Below, in pieces: positions 47,201-59,137 of a stretch of 64,000 nt of DNA. Under the pieces are notes generated by a model. It saw only the letters and a program-made list of their open reading frames with translations. It made no database searches and had not been told where the DNA came from. Source of the DNA: Coprinellus micaceus (Eukaryota > Basidiomycota > Agaricomycetes > Agaricales > Psathyrellaceae); the NCBI GenBank assembly GCA_951394405.1, contig OX596336.1:868001-932000 (forward strand), in the 5' to 3' direction. Each line of letters opens with the position of its first letter. Position 1 is the stretch's first letter. The position numbers and the translations under genes are program-made.

Positions 47201-47646
47201 TTGGATTAATTAGGCTGTTTCTGTCCCCCTGACGCGTCAACAGGTATCGCTGACATTCGAAATCCTAATCATCCAGGAAGCGACGATCGTCTACTCGCCG
47301 CAGGCGCCATAGAACTTTGCCATTCTTGAAGAGCGCCAGGGAGAACCGATGTCACCATGCCTCAGCGCATACTTGGCCTTCGAATTCCACATATTTCCAA
47401 GCCACCAAGAGTAGATGTTCCCGCCAAGTCCTTGGAGGGTGCAGACAGGCGAACATTGTCGTTGGGAGCAAGCCTGAGAATTCCGAGTCGGCAGCGGCCG
47501 ATGTTCAAGGCCACGCCACGTGGGTCGGTGATGCTTTGACAGGGAGGTGAAAACGATAAGTGGATAAGTGACTAAATTCCGATGTCGAGCGAGTCGAGAG
47601 TGCTTATTGGGAACAAGATCCTACAGCTACGACCCTGACATGTAAA

Positions 47647-50565
47647 CTAAGCTTTACCGTTCGAAATAGACTGGCAGACGGCACAGGTAGAGCAAGATCC
47701 ATCCCTCTCAGCTTTCTCCACCTTCTTGAACTTTTGCCTGAACTCCAAAAAGTTCAGGTCCTCAAGTTCACTGACCTCAATCCCTTCTATTTCATGCACG
47801 CACCAGTTCAGCCCCTTAGCTCTGGCCATAATTCCATTTCTCCAAAGGATACACCCAGGGCGGCATTTGGTCGTGGGTGAGCCTGGTGTCGAGGTTTGCC
47901 TAGAATTCGGGCTAGGGCCATCCGATAGGATCGTCCGGACAGAATCACACTAAACGTTCGAGTCCAGCGTTCAACGATCAATATTGGATTATCGAACGCC
48001 TACGTGCAATAATGAACAGACTCACCCCCATTGCCTTGTGAATTCCGCAGTAGATGCCTCCGAGCAGCCTAAAGTGACTGAACCATAGGCCCGGTGATAG
48101 AGCCGATCCAATTGCAAACTCGGCGAGGAGTAAGCCTGTCCACCAAACCACATCGCATGAAGCGAGCTCAGCCTCTGAGCTGGAGTTCAAGAAACCCAGA
48201 AATGCCGCGTATTGTTGAGATACTCTGCAATTCGGATCCATCAAAGTGCTCGAGCTCCCAACGAGTTTGAGGCGCTGGAAATGATGCATGAAGTGGTCCC
48301 AATCAGTTGCGGGTGAAGGAAGTGTGACAACGGGTCCCTTATCTGAGATCGTCAGAACATCGGATTAGTGAAGGTTGACACACTGAACGAGAATAACGAC
48401 GTACTCTTCAGAACCGCTACGATTCTGTCGGTCAACCAGACGTTGAACGTTGTTTGGTCCACAAAAAGGTCCCCACATCGTGCTTCAGCATACAAAAAGT
48501 CGATCAGCGATTTGTGATAAATCGCGATGGGGGCAGAAGCGTTATGAAGTGGAGGGACTGATACAAGGGATGTGATTGGAGCCATGCGGTTGCCGAGCTC
48601 CCCTTGGATATCCTCGAGAAACTGCCTCCAAAATGTCGCAGGAGAGCGGGGATCGTTGGAAGCGTCTGAAGTGAAGCACCGTATCCATTTCACAATCAGA
48701 TGGGGATCGCCGTCGGGGTTGTGGCTGCGTTTGAGAATATGGTGATACAATGCGTCCAGTGTAGCAAAAGGGTTCTTTCCAGCATTCACCACTTTTAGCT
48801 GTAGGACATCGTCCAGCCGTTGCTGGGGAACACCGGCGTCGATCCATCGAATGACAGTGGTGGGGACAATGAATTGCCCTGAGGACATGTCGACGATGCG
48901 ATCTACAGCGTCCTCCCCAGGCCAAGACGAATCGATTATGCTGAACCGAAACCGAATCCCAGCGAACTTGGCCTGAAGGAATCGAGCAATGTCGGCGTCG
49001 GGGTTGTACTGGGAGTCGAGGAAAAGCTTGAATGTCGAGGTCTGGGCATTGGTTGAGAAAAATTCCTCAATGATGCGCTCCGGGCGGCTGGAGATAAAGA
49101 TTCGGAAAGGAAAGGCTGGATCAACGGCAAGGCTGAAGAGAACTTCGAGAATCTCAAGCTGGTCGCTGTCGTTTTCTCTCGTAGTCCTATCCCTGGCGGG
49201 GTCGTGGTATTGCTCCGCTTCCATCTCATCCAGCCCGTCAATTATGATACCCTTTGGCCAGGTGGTGGTGTCGCAGTAGCCTCGAATCGCTCGGAGGGGG
49301 CCGAGCAGAAGGCATTCGGCCTGTTCCTTCAGACGCTTGTGAAAAATTGACGGGTTGCCCTCGATTGAGATCAGTAATTGCGCGGCGAACTCGTGGAGGA
49401 CTTTATGTTCGGCGAGGTGACTTGCGATCGTCGTGATCACACACCGTTTCGAACGCCTGTCCACTGAACGTGAGAAGGAAGAGAAGAAGAAGCTTGCTGC
49501 CAATAGTCCTTCATCCTTGCAAGCCTCCGAGACGGACCCAGCAATGGCTGTCTTCCCCGCTCCTGCAGGCCCGCTAAGCCATAGAACCTTCTGCGGCACC
49601 TCCTGTCCATCTCCGTACTTGATCCACCCGACGATCTCCTCTCGAACAGCGACTCGAGTCTCCTCATGACACGTCGGGGCATCACATCGCTCGCTGGAAT
49701 CATGGGCAGCGCCGTGGGAGATGTGAGGGTCAAGATCTATTCCAAGCTGGGCGTTAGAGAGAAGCATATATAAAGATCGGTGAAAGGACCTACGTTCGTA
49801 GACACTTTTGGTATGAGCAATGGTAGTATTAGCGGTGAGGTTTTGGATGCTGAAGTGGTGAGAGCGAGGAAAGTAGCTGAGTCCATTAACTCTTGGCGTC
49901 GAGGCCTGGTAACGTGAGGTGGTCAAAGGTGAACGGGCAGACGGTGGGTGGGCAGGGAGTGGACGGGTGGGTGGTGGACGAACAGAGGGCGGACGGGTTG
50001 AAGGCGGACGGGTCCAGGGCAACGATGTCGACGGTTGCGAGTGTGGAAGAGCAGAGGGTGAAACCGAATAGGTCGGATGTGACGGAGGCAGCTCGAAGTT
50101 GAATGTAGAATGATGAGGGGGAAACGCAGGACGGCCTCTGTGGACACCCCTCCCCACGTCGGTATCGAAGGGGCTGGGCTGGGGCGGCTGCTCGACGGCC
50201 TCATGGGGTAAATCGCGCTCGTCAACTTGAACTTCCCCAGATTTGGCACGATTCTCAGTCCTTCCAGATTGTGCCTTTCGGGGTGGAGGGCAGTAGGGGC
50301 GAGCATGGTTCCTCGATGTGGTGGTCACCGCTGGATTAGAAGGTGGAGACACGGTCTGATGTGGCTGAGAGAGACCGCCGGCAGCATCGATACAAGGGCG
50401 GGGTCCAAGGTGCGCGCCTGTCGCGCCAGTCTTCGTTTCGCTGCGTGGTGATATGAGAGTTAGTGGAGGATTATCGGTGGTCTCTTGGCCGTTTCTTCCA
50501 GATATCGCGATGCTTTCGGGTTGCTGTGTGCCACCGCTCCCCGGTCGATCTCCAGGCGCTGGCAT
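47647..50565 (-). CDS. NACHT-domain NLR-like STAND NTPase
   Basis: The main frame (ATG at 50565, MPAPGDRPGSGGTQQPE) is 737 codons. Residues 1-230 are disordered and Pro-rich, with RPPSTRPPSVRPPPTRP-type repeats. The NACHT domain follows a CDAPTCHEETRVAVREEI lead: Walker A LWLSGPAGAGKTAIAGSV, Walker B GIIIDGLDEM, and sensor FISSRPERIIEEF. A helical region with PFATLDALYHHILKRSHNPD and IYHKSLIDFLYAE is typical of Agaricomycete NLRs. Splicing from about 48405 adds an exon at 48350-47995 (DWDHFMHHFQRLKLVGSSS) and probably a last exon at 47829-47647 ending SISNGKA. No WD40, ankyrin or TPR repeats are present. Such proteins are putative intracellular sensors in fungal non-self recognition; the ligand and effector are unknown here. 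Confidence 0.85.
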
Positions 50566-51257
50566 GGTCAGGATAACGATCGCGGGAGGGAAGAAATAAG
50601 GCGGTGTTAGAGTGCCACTTCGTGCCCACCCATCACAATACAGATAAGAACTAGGAGGCGAAACGTACGGTCGCCCAGCTCCTCCTCTTTAAAGTGGAGA
50701 TTGCACTGCTCACCCGGTTACTTGAGGGTGCAACGGTTGGAGGAGATTGGGACGACTCGGCAATGGCCGGAACCGTGAGACACTGAGAGTGCAGGGTTGG
50801 ATCGTGTTCAGGGGCTGTCGCGTCCCTCTTCTCATCCCCCGTTGACCACTGGCATCTGGACCAGATCCGAAACCTCCTCCGTTTCTCTGTGTCCTCATCC
50901 ATTAAACTATCGGCTCAGGGAAATGACATGTATAGGCGTGTCTCGAGAATTTTGAACTGTGACATCGTCCCACAGGCCCGTTTTGTTGAGGTTAGATTAA
51001 CCAGAACCGCTGCACTCAAGAGGCGTCCTGCATCCTCAGATGCAGGCAGTGTGCAGCGCCGACTAGGATTCTGGCATGATGTAGAAACGCCCTAACCCGT
51101 TTGAAGGTCAGCTGAGAATAAGCTTCGCAAAGGTACTACGTCACGCGGCCATTGGGAAATGAACTCGCCCACCTCCAGGGCGGAGGCTGCGACTTGGGGA
51201 AAGTTTAAAAGACCGGCATAGAACCCCGTGGACACACTCTTTCCCTCTGACCTCCAC
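50566..51257. other. Divergent intergenic region, NLR and Hsp70 copy G
   Basis: About 690 bp separates the start codons of two divergently transcribed genes. A TTTAAAA box at 51204-51210 lies about 50 bp before the copy G ATG. No coding sequence was recognised. Confidence 0.45.
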
Positions 51258-51990
51258 ATGGCCATCCCAGCTCGCAGTAAATACGAGGGAGATGCCCGAA
51301 GGCTACTGTTGGCTTTTGACATTGGGACAACCTTTAGCGGAATTTCCTACAGGTGCGAGTCGTCTGCCCACCTTCGATGAGTAGATGAGCTTCACAGCTT
51401 TCCTCCAGTATCCTCGATCCTGGGCACGTTCCTGAGATTCTACCAGTAACGAGGTACATTTTCTTCACGGAGGGCACCTCGATCGCACCTGACCGTAACG
51501 CACGCTACCGTAACGCTAGGTTTCCTGCACAGGAGAACGCCGGAGGGGACTCCAAAATTCCAACTGTCGTCTACTACGATAAGACAGGCGTGCCTTGTGC
51601 GACTGGCGCGGAGACCTCGAAAGAAGGGATCGAGGCCGATGTCGAGGAATATGGATGGACGAAAGCGCAATGGTGACTTGAACTTCCGCCCCTTCGTTCC
51701 TTTCGTGGTCCTTCATTCAACTGACGCGCGGCCCTGTTCAGGTTCAAGCTACGCCTGTGCCCAAGCTCGAGCCCCGCCAGCCCGTCGTCGATGGCACTGC
51801 CATGCGGCGGAAGCGAGGACGGCGGAGAGTCACTGCCACCTCTTCCCCCGAATAAGACCGTTGCTCAAGTTCTCAGCGACTACATGGAGTATCTTTACGA
51901 ATGTGCGAAGTCCTATATCAAGGAAACACATGGGGGAGCCCTGTGGTCTACTCTTGAGTCCAACATCTTGTATGTCCTAACACATCCCAA
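51258..51990 (+). pseudogene. Truncated Hsp70-like gene, copy G, on the opposite strand
   Basis: ATG at 51258 (MAIPARSKYEGDARR), then LLLAFDIGTTFSGISY. Exons follow with ILDPGHVPEILPVTR, GGDSKIPTVVYYDKTG, PPNKTVAQVLSDYMEYLYEC, YIKETHGGALWSTLESN and LYVLTHPNG. Homology stops at about 51990, where sister copies continue GWGGPQQ. Loop 2, the adenosine motif and the whole C-terminal part are missing, so it cannot form the ATPase fold. It is the only array member on the plus strand. Confidence 0.8.
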
Positions 51991-53605
51991 CGGACACGTT
52001 GGGAATGAGGGGGGTACGGGGAAAGGAAGAGGTCGGCTCGACGTATTATTCCTCCAGATCATGAGTCTGCGCTGCTTGGGAACCGAGGTCGCTTCAATCA
52101 CGGAGGAGAACGTTGGCAGGCGAAGCTTAAGCTCAGCAATCGGAATCGTCGAGGAGAACGATGACCCCTCCCATGCTGCGCTGACGCTCTGAGACGGCTC
52201 CAAGACACCGACACCGAATCCGCACTCAGTGCATGCGCAAATGAGGCGGTCACAAGTGATAAGACAGGGGGAAAACACGCACTCGATGGGAACCGCCGTG
52301 GTAGACACAGACCCATTCGTGCATCAAAGTGGAAGAGCAATGGAACCCGGATGCGGGAGCAGGCCCGGTACGGAGAGGAGGACGTGCGAGACCGGGCGAG
52401 AAAGGCGGAAGTAGTAGAGGGCGGTCAGACAGGCCTAGGAGCTTGCGGCCTGCTTGTTGCCATTGAGGCATGTCGGTGAAACGGGCGATTTCAGATAGGT
52501 ATTAGGCAGGTGGAGCCCCGATGCTCAAGGTGAACTACACCCCCGGATCTCTCGTGCATATCCTGAACGAAACGTTCGTCAGATACCGAGCTGGTGTCCA
52601 GACCCAAGACGTAAACTCACCTCGCGCTATCCGCCCTTCCTTTCCCGGATCCCCAGGTTCGGCGGACGAGAGGACAAGACTGTAAGCACTCTCGCGACGG
52701 CGACGAGGGCCCAGGGACGATCCAACCGCGGAGGAAAAGGTTTGAATATAATATAACCATCGGGTCGAGAAATCACTGCCAGTATCGAGATTCGGAGATC
52801 ACACCCAGATATCCAGGTAATTCAATGGACGGAGTTTAGGTTTCCTCATACCCCAACGGGCCCAGAGGCTTCCCAAGAAATCCTGACTGAAACATTCGTC
52901 AACCGTCCACCTCACGTCTCAAAGGAGATGGGAATAAATCTTACCTTGAACCAGGTCGAGCGCTGTGAACCGCTGCGGAGGGTGATATGGTTCTCACCAC
53001 CGGTTAGAGTACCAAGCAAGCTTGCTTAAAGCGATCCATCCATCCCAGCGTTTCTTTCCCCCAACTTCAGGACTAGGACGAGTGCAAGGTCCTCTCGCGG
53101 CGGTGGCACCCCTTTGAAACCCCCTTCCAATTATGTAGACACAACCCCAGTCCAGCTTCCTTATCCCCGCCCAAACACGTCCGTATCGCAGAACCAGAGA
53201 CTGGAAAACGCACCACCCATACCCAACGACGGGGCCATCGGCGATTCAAAGCGCCGAGCGGGGTGGGGGGTAGCATAGTGGATCGACGTCCAGTTTGAAG
53301 TACCACAATCGCACGCAGATATCTTGAATGGATGGAGCGTATCGCTGAGACGCCACTCTCCCAAACTCAGGGTCCTTGATAACTCCTACCCTTATAGCCA
53401 CCTTGGACGACTGGCGAGCCAACTTGAACGACGGAGGGAGGGAGTGGTTGAGAGTGTAAATCGGCATTGAAGGATCGTACCCTAGATACCGCTCCTCTCT
53501 TTCTTGCAAGCCTCCTACACACCCGTAACACCCTCCAAATATTCTACCCGAACCCGAGATTGTGTTAGCACAAGGAACGTTTAATAAGGGGACGAAGGAC
53601 GCACC
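51991..53605. other. 1.6-kb region without a recognised gene
   Basis: No domain was recognised in any frame. Two pairs of weak internal repeats were noticed (near 52560/52888 and 52795/53310). The minus-strand frame at 53246-53605 continues open from the carrier gene, but its translation looks non-coding. Confidence 0.5.
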
Positions 53606-55283
53606 CCTCGTAACCTCAAACGCCGCAAACGTACTCGCCGCAGACGGCACGCTCCTAATCAACGACGGCGAAAGGCCCCTGAACAGGCCTTTCCTGCGAT
53701 CTTTCTGTGAGCACGGGCTCCACGATAAAGTTCAGGAGGGAAGGAAAAATAAAATAACACGTACCAACCCGCTTCGGCTACGATACTCCTCAGTTCACGT
53801 GCGATGTAGGTAAGAGGCGAGCCGACGGGCGGCGCGGCGCGCAGCTGGATGCGCGACTTGACGACGTCGAGGGGGTAGCATGAGAGCCAGTATGCTATCT
53901 ATGTTGGGTTAGTTTTAGGGTTATATGGGAGAGGGAGAGCGAGAGGAGAGGAGAGGAGAGCGAGAGGAGAGCGAGGTCCTCTCGGATCTCGAATCTCGAC
54001 AGGAGTCTAGTAGAAGACCATAGACCACGAGAAACAAAACCATAACGAGAGGAAATACGCACCCCCCCAGTCGCCCCACACCCCAACACACCCCACACGG
54101 GGATTTCCTCTCCCTCGCCGTACGCCGCCCTAAACTGCCGCTTAGAGAACTCGAAGGCGGTGTAGAACCCTGCGTAGGCGGGGATCTCGCGGGCGAGGGT
54201 TACCTGGGGTTTTTGGTTAGCTTTTTTGTTCCTTTGTTTTGGAGGGATCGGGGTGATGGGGGGGAGAGGATCGGGAGAAGGGAGGGAGAGGAGAGTGGGA
54301 TGCGGGGTAAGGACGAGAGAGGGAAGGAGGAGAGGAAGGAAGGAGAGGAGTAAGGAGAGTAAGAAAGGTGGGAGAAAAGAGGAAAATAGGGAGTAAAGAG
54401 ACAGAAGGACGAACCCAATACCCCCGCATAACCCCCCTCCGGAGCCCATACGTCCCCCACATCTCCCTCACGACCGCGCGGAGCCGTTTGTCGTCCTTGG
54501 AGCCGTATTGGCCTTGCATGCGGACTTTGAACATCTCCACTGTTTCATTTCGTTTAGTTTTAGTTTATTTGGGGGAGAGGGAGAAGAGAAAAAGGAGAGG
54601 AGAGACCCACCGGGACTAGCCAAAACGGCGTTCGCAGCCCCCGCCATCGCGCCTGCGAGGGCCGTCTCCCTCAGGCTCAGACTTCCTCCGCCAGTACCGG
54701 GACGGGAAGAGGAAGAGGAGGAAGAGAGGAGACGCTTGGAGGCGCCGTAGGAGGCGAAGAGGAGGGAGTTGACGCCGGCGATGCCGAGGAGGGGGGAGGC
54801 CATGCCTGTTCCGTTGTATCGTTAGTACGTATTATTAGGGTGAGATGGGTGTGAGAGGGGAGGGAGAGGGAGGGAAGGGAGGGGAAGGGAGAAGGCAGGG
54901 AGGGGAAGGGAGACACGAACCCTTATACAGAGCGAAGAACCCTTCGTTCCGGAGCGTCTGTCTGAGGATGTCCATTGGGCCTTTCTATGGGGTTTGCTCA
55001 GTCTCCTCAGATTCAAGGTAAGGTGGGTGTGGGGGGACTTACGAACATGCCCTCTACACCATCGTACAACCACAGTCAGTCATTAGTCCCCAGTGGCGGA
55101 GGACAGGAGAGAAGGAAGAAGAGGAGTAGAAGCGACGAAAATAAGAGAAAGGAACGCACTGGGAGCCACCTGCGCCCTCGTCTTGATCGTATCCAACGGC
55201 TGCCCAACGATAACCTGCGCCGCACCCCCGACGCTCCCAGCTAAGAGCTCGTTGATCGTCGCTTGTGTCGTTTTGGTCACCAT
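53606..55283 (-). CDS. Mitochondrial carrier (SLC25) protein
   Basis: ATG at 55281-55283 (MVTKTTQATINELLAGSVGG). The three signature motifs appear in separate exons: VGQPLDTIKTRAQ (about 55200), SPVEMFKVRMQGQYG (about 54520, across an intron) and CYPLDVVKSRIQLRAAPPVG (about 53850). Between them are GPMDILRQTLRNEGFFALYK, IAGVNSLLFASYGASKRLL, YWVTLAREIPAYAGFYTAFE and LFRGLSPSLIRSVPSAASTF. This is the threefold two-helix layout of inner-membrane metabolite carriers. REIPAYAGFY and GIAYW.. recall the amino-acid/acylcarnitine branch, but the substrate cannot be fixed. Introns are short and very purine-rich. The C-terminus after FAAFEVTR (about 53606) is unresolved. Confidence 0.82.
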
Positions 55284-55554
55284 CTCGTTTGCTTTTCTCC
55301 CTTTTCAGTTCAGTTCTTCGTTATCTTTATTGGTAGTGTGTCCTAGGCGTAGGAGGGTATCAAGAGCCTAACAAGCAGGAAGAAGCGTCTGGGGTATAAG
55401 ATAGGGAGGGAGGGAAGGAAACCAGAGACGCCACCACACCCAACCGAGCGCAGCGTTGTCGACGTCGACGGAACCCATTGCGAAAGGTGACGCGATCATC
55501 ACCTGGGCGCTTGCCCCCCTTATAACCTCCGTTTTTTGCTATGCCTCTTAGCAA

Positions 55555-56554
55555 TGGGGGTGTCCAATTCCCTATACGGCCGACGCGCGTGACAATGGCG
55601 TCACGCGCGTGTCACAGGCCGATAGGTGAAACCGAGAGCGCTTTGCCCAACTGCAAGCTCTACACGGCGTATTCTACTCAAATAAATCGTGGAATAGATG
55701 TTTACATAGCAGATTAGTATCTTGGCAAAATTTGATGTGCTTAAGTTAGGTACGGGACCAGATATTTGGCAATTCACCTGATGTCACTGCCAATTTGGCA
55801 GGGAAAACTTGTAAAGAATAGAACTCAACAACGAGTGCACGTACTGGGATGATTTATAGACAGATTTTGTAGCGAAGAAGGATTCTAACAGAACTCCACG
55901 ATTCGATTTTTCATATATTTCTTCACTCCTGAGATACCTCCTTTTACTGGGTAGTATCTGACACTTGTAGGCCTTTAATCAAAAATCCGATCCTGGAGTT
56001 CTATAGCCAGAAGTCACTTGAGATGAAATTCTCTACAAAACCTACTCGTCTGAGCAGATCGTACTGAGTTCTATTCTTTACAAGAGTGTCCATCTGCCCC
56101 TTGCGATACTCAAATTTGCGCTACACCAAAGTATATAAATCGCACCAAAATAAAGTAGAAACATAGAGTAGCATTCTAGCTTCACGAAGGTGTCTTTTAT
56201 ATGGCTCCAAGTGGACTCAGTGGAGAGCTATGGGGCAGAAGGTGCCGGACGTTCGTGATCAGCATGACCAGGCTCATGGCCAAAAATGGAAATAGAGCAG
56301 TGACACGGGCGCCTCAGAGCCCTTTGGTCCTCTAGTTGACTGAACACGCATGTTGGCACAGCGAAATGAGTTCTATTGGCTGTCTATATACATGTTCAAT
56401 TGATTTCTACCCTCCTGATATTTATATCTAAGGGATGAGAGACGGAAAGGCACGAAAGGTGCTCACAAGTGCCCCTGTTTCGAGTTTCCGCGTGACACTG
56501 TGACGAAGTGTGACACGGGCCAGCCGCGTGACATACAGGGATTGGACACCCCCA
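55555..56554. mobile_element. 1,000-bp inverted-repeat (foldback-like) element
   Basis: The ends are TGGGGGTGTCCAAT and its reverse complement, with 7-bp direct repeats TTAGCAA at 55548-55554 and 56555-56561. Inner inverted blocks pair left with right: CTTGTAAAGAATAGAACTCA at 55809 with its complement near 56067, and AGAACTCCACGATTCGATTT-type sequence near 55890 with its complement near 56000. Most of the element is therefore an imperfect palindrome. It has no ORF of note. It sits between the divergently transcribed carrier and REX4 genes. Confidence 0.78.
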
Positions 56555-56619
56555 TTAGCAAACCATATTTATTTACTTTCTAGGTAAGGCCAAGATCAAA
56601 TCAATTTGGCGCTCACAAA

Positions 56620-58456
56620 ATGCCTTCGTCTCTCCCCTCATCGAATTGGCTACGGCTTCAAAAGGTCTCTTTCCACTTCATTCCTTCTCTCCTCGCCCTT
56701 CTCCTCTCCTCTCTTCCTTCTCTCCTCTCATAACTGAACATCCCTCCTCGACCCCCAGAAAATCGGCGGTAGCTCCAAACCCTCATTCAAACGACGAAAA
56801 CACGACCATGCCCCGAGCGCTACTACTACGAGATCAGGCTCCCCGACGCCTTCATCGCATTCGCATCCCCACAACAGCCACAGCCAAAGCCATCATCTTG
56901 AAGATGACGACGAAGCAGCGGCGAACGAACCAAGCACGTCCGCAGCGTCGGCGGATAACAGCCTCGCGTCCCTCCAGGCGCTCGTCGAGGGGAGGGTAGA
57001 GTTTAGTGAGAAGCAGCGGCAGTACGTGTTCTTCTTTCTTCCCTCTCCCTCTCTTTTCCTCCCTTCCCCACTCCCTCTCTCCCTCTCCAAACCCCTTCCT
57101 CCACCCCCTCTCTCCCTCCCCCCACACCTCACCTCACTAACACCCCCTCCCCTCCCCAGACCAGGCAAATACCTCGCCCTCGACTGCGAAATGGTCGGCA
57201 TCGGGCCCTCGGGCGCCGAATCCTCCTTGGCCCGCGTCAGTATAGTGAACTTCTACGGCGCGGTCATCCTCGATGCGTTTGTGCGGCAGCGGGAAAGGGT
57301 TGTGGATTATAGGACGCAGTGGAGTGGGGTTAGGGCTGGGGATATGGTTAATGGTATGTGGAGTGTTTATTGTTTATTTCGTCGTCATGTAGGTGTTTTG
57401 TTGGAATGTGGCTAAAGGGGGTGTGTGTGTACAGCAAAACCGTTCGAAGAGATCCAGAAAGAAGTGGCGGACCTCCTAGAGGGAAGGATCTTGGTCGGGC
57501 ATGCGGTGTATAACGACTTGAAGGTACGTCTTTCCTTCCTCCCTCTCCCTTCTCCCTCCCCTCCCCCTCCCCTCCCCTCCCCTCTCCTCTCACCCAACAC
57601 CAAAAAAACTAACACCCCCCTCCCCTAGGCCCTCCTCCTCTCCCACCCGCACCCCCTCACCCTCGACACCCAAGTCCTCGCTTACAAGTCCTCCCTCACG
57701 AAGTCGAAGCGCGTCGCGCTGCGGACGCTTGTGGGGGAGGAGGTGGGGGTGGGGATTCAGGGGGGGGAGCATTCTAGTGTGAGTGTTTTTGTTCTCTTTT
57801 TCGTTTCGCGTTTCGCGTTTTCGGTCGCTGTCTCTGCCCTTACCTACCTAACCTACCTACCTACCTACTCCCTCCCGCCTCTTCCGAACACCCACTCACT
57901 CACACCCCCTCGCATACAGGTAACAGACGCCCGCGCAACGATGGCGGTCTACCGCCGACACAAGAAGAGCTGGGATAAGATCCTGGGCGCGTTTGGGCCA
58001 AGGCTTGAGTTCTCCCTTTCGAAAGTTTCGAAAGGGAAACGCAAGGCTTCTGAGATTGAGGATGAGGAGGAGGAGGATGGATGCGAGGGGGATGGGGAGG
58101 ATGGAGGCGAGGATGGAGGGGATGAAGGGGACGGAGAAGAGGGAGAGAAGGCCGAAGAGCAGAAGAAGAAACGCAGTAAGAACGCCGTGGGTAAAGACGG
58201 GAAAGGCGTCCTGCCAGGCCCGGAGGGGAGGAAAGGTGTGAGTTCGGGGTTGGGGGTTGTTGTGAGGCGGGTTGGGGTCAGGCTACGAACGAGTGGGGGG
58301 AGAGGGGGTGGAGGGGGGAAGGGAGGTGCGGGTAGGAAAGTTCACGGAGGGGGGAAGGGAAGCGGAGAGGAGAAAGAGAAGGCCCAGTGGTGGAGTACCT
58401 TACCATCGACTGGGGGTAAAAGGAAGGGCGGTGTGAGTTTAAAGGTACATGCGTAG
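56620..58456 (+). CDS. REX4-like 3'-5' RNA exonuclease
   Basis: ATG at 56620 ([15 protein letters not shown]). Inferred exons: 56620-56663, about 56759-57021, 57160-57353, 57435-57523, 57629-57778 and 57920-58456, all with GT..AG borders. The N-terminus is basic and Ser/His-rich. The DEDDh exonuclease domain shows [12 protein letters not shown] (first Asp-Glu), [29 protein letters not shown] (Asp), [10 protein letters not shown], and [11 protein letters not shown] (His and Asp). The tail is an acidic run followed by Lys/Gly-rich sequence ending LKVHA. REX4 relatives act in nuclear rRNA processing. All catalytic residues are present. Confidence 0.88.
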
Positions 58457-58577
58457 AATACTAGTATCTGGCAGAGTCCAAATTGAGTGCACTTGACTCC
58501 GTTGTGAGGGGAGGGTGCCTCGGTGCAGTTAGATGGTGACGTGGCCTGGACATGGACATGGCACCCTACTATGCACC

Positions 58578-58682
58578 AGGGTCCAAGTCGAAGGCGTGCG
58601 TTTCCGCGTGGAACCTTACCCCGGTTGTCCTAGGTTTCCAACTTTTTCGCACAAGTACGGCCTGCTCGCAGACAACTTGAAG
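58578..58682 (+). pseudogene. BTB-gene remnant
   Basis: The frame VEGVRFRVEPYPGC ... FSHKYGLLADNL matches the second exon of the two BTB genes downstream (VEGFLFRVPRYHF and VQGVLFRVPRLPF). There is no continuation into the rest of the domain. It is probably a decayed third tandem copy. Confidence 0.55.
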
Positions 58683-59137
58683 GATGGAGGTGGTGGTCCT
58701 GAGGCGTGTACTCACTCACTCTGGCTATGTACCACTTTGGCTATGTACCGCTCTGGAACATGTACTCGAAACACACCCTTTTTCAGCCTGATTTATTTCC
58801 CAGTATTCGTGCCATACTAGAGTAATCAAGTTCGGCGCTTGGCTGGTACGGGGGTTGATCTGATTGTTTTCTCACGGAAGGCTGTTTTTCTTCCACAACG
58901 GCCATGTCGCCTGGAAACACTCTCGAAAAGCTCAATCTCAAGGACATTACGCTTTATCTAATATCCTCGGTCTACTCACTCACTTCGTGTAATGGCACAT
59001 TCTCTCAACTCGTCTCAGCACGACCCCCCGTGACTGCCTCGTGCCAACAGTGCCTCCTATCTTGAGCGTCTAATTGGGGATTTCACTCTTCTCTGGCACC
59101 ATAAAGATTCACATCTCGAAAACACAACTGCGCAGTA

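Noticed and set aside
47978..48289. A separate small membrane-protein gene
   Set aside because: The frame joins in phase to the NLR gene through a plausible intron (donor near 48405, acceptor near 48350), so it is treated as an NLR exon.
54200..54619. Several ORFs within the carrier gene
   Set aside because: They read through purine-rich introns; the carrier exons use another frame and carry the SLC25 motifs.
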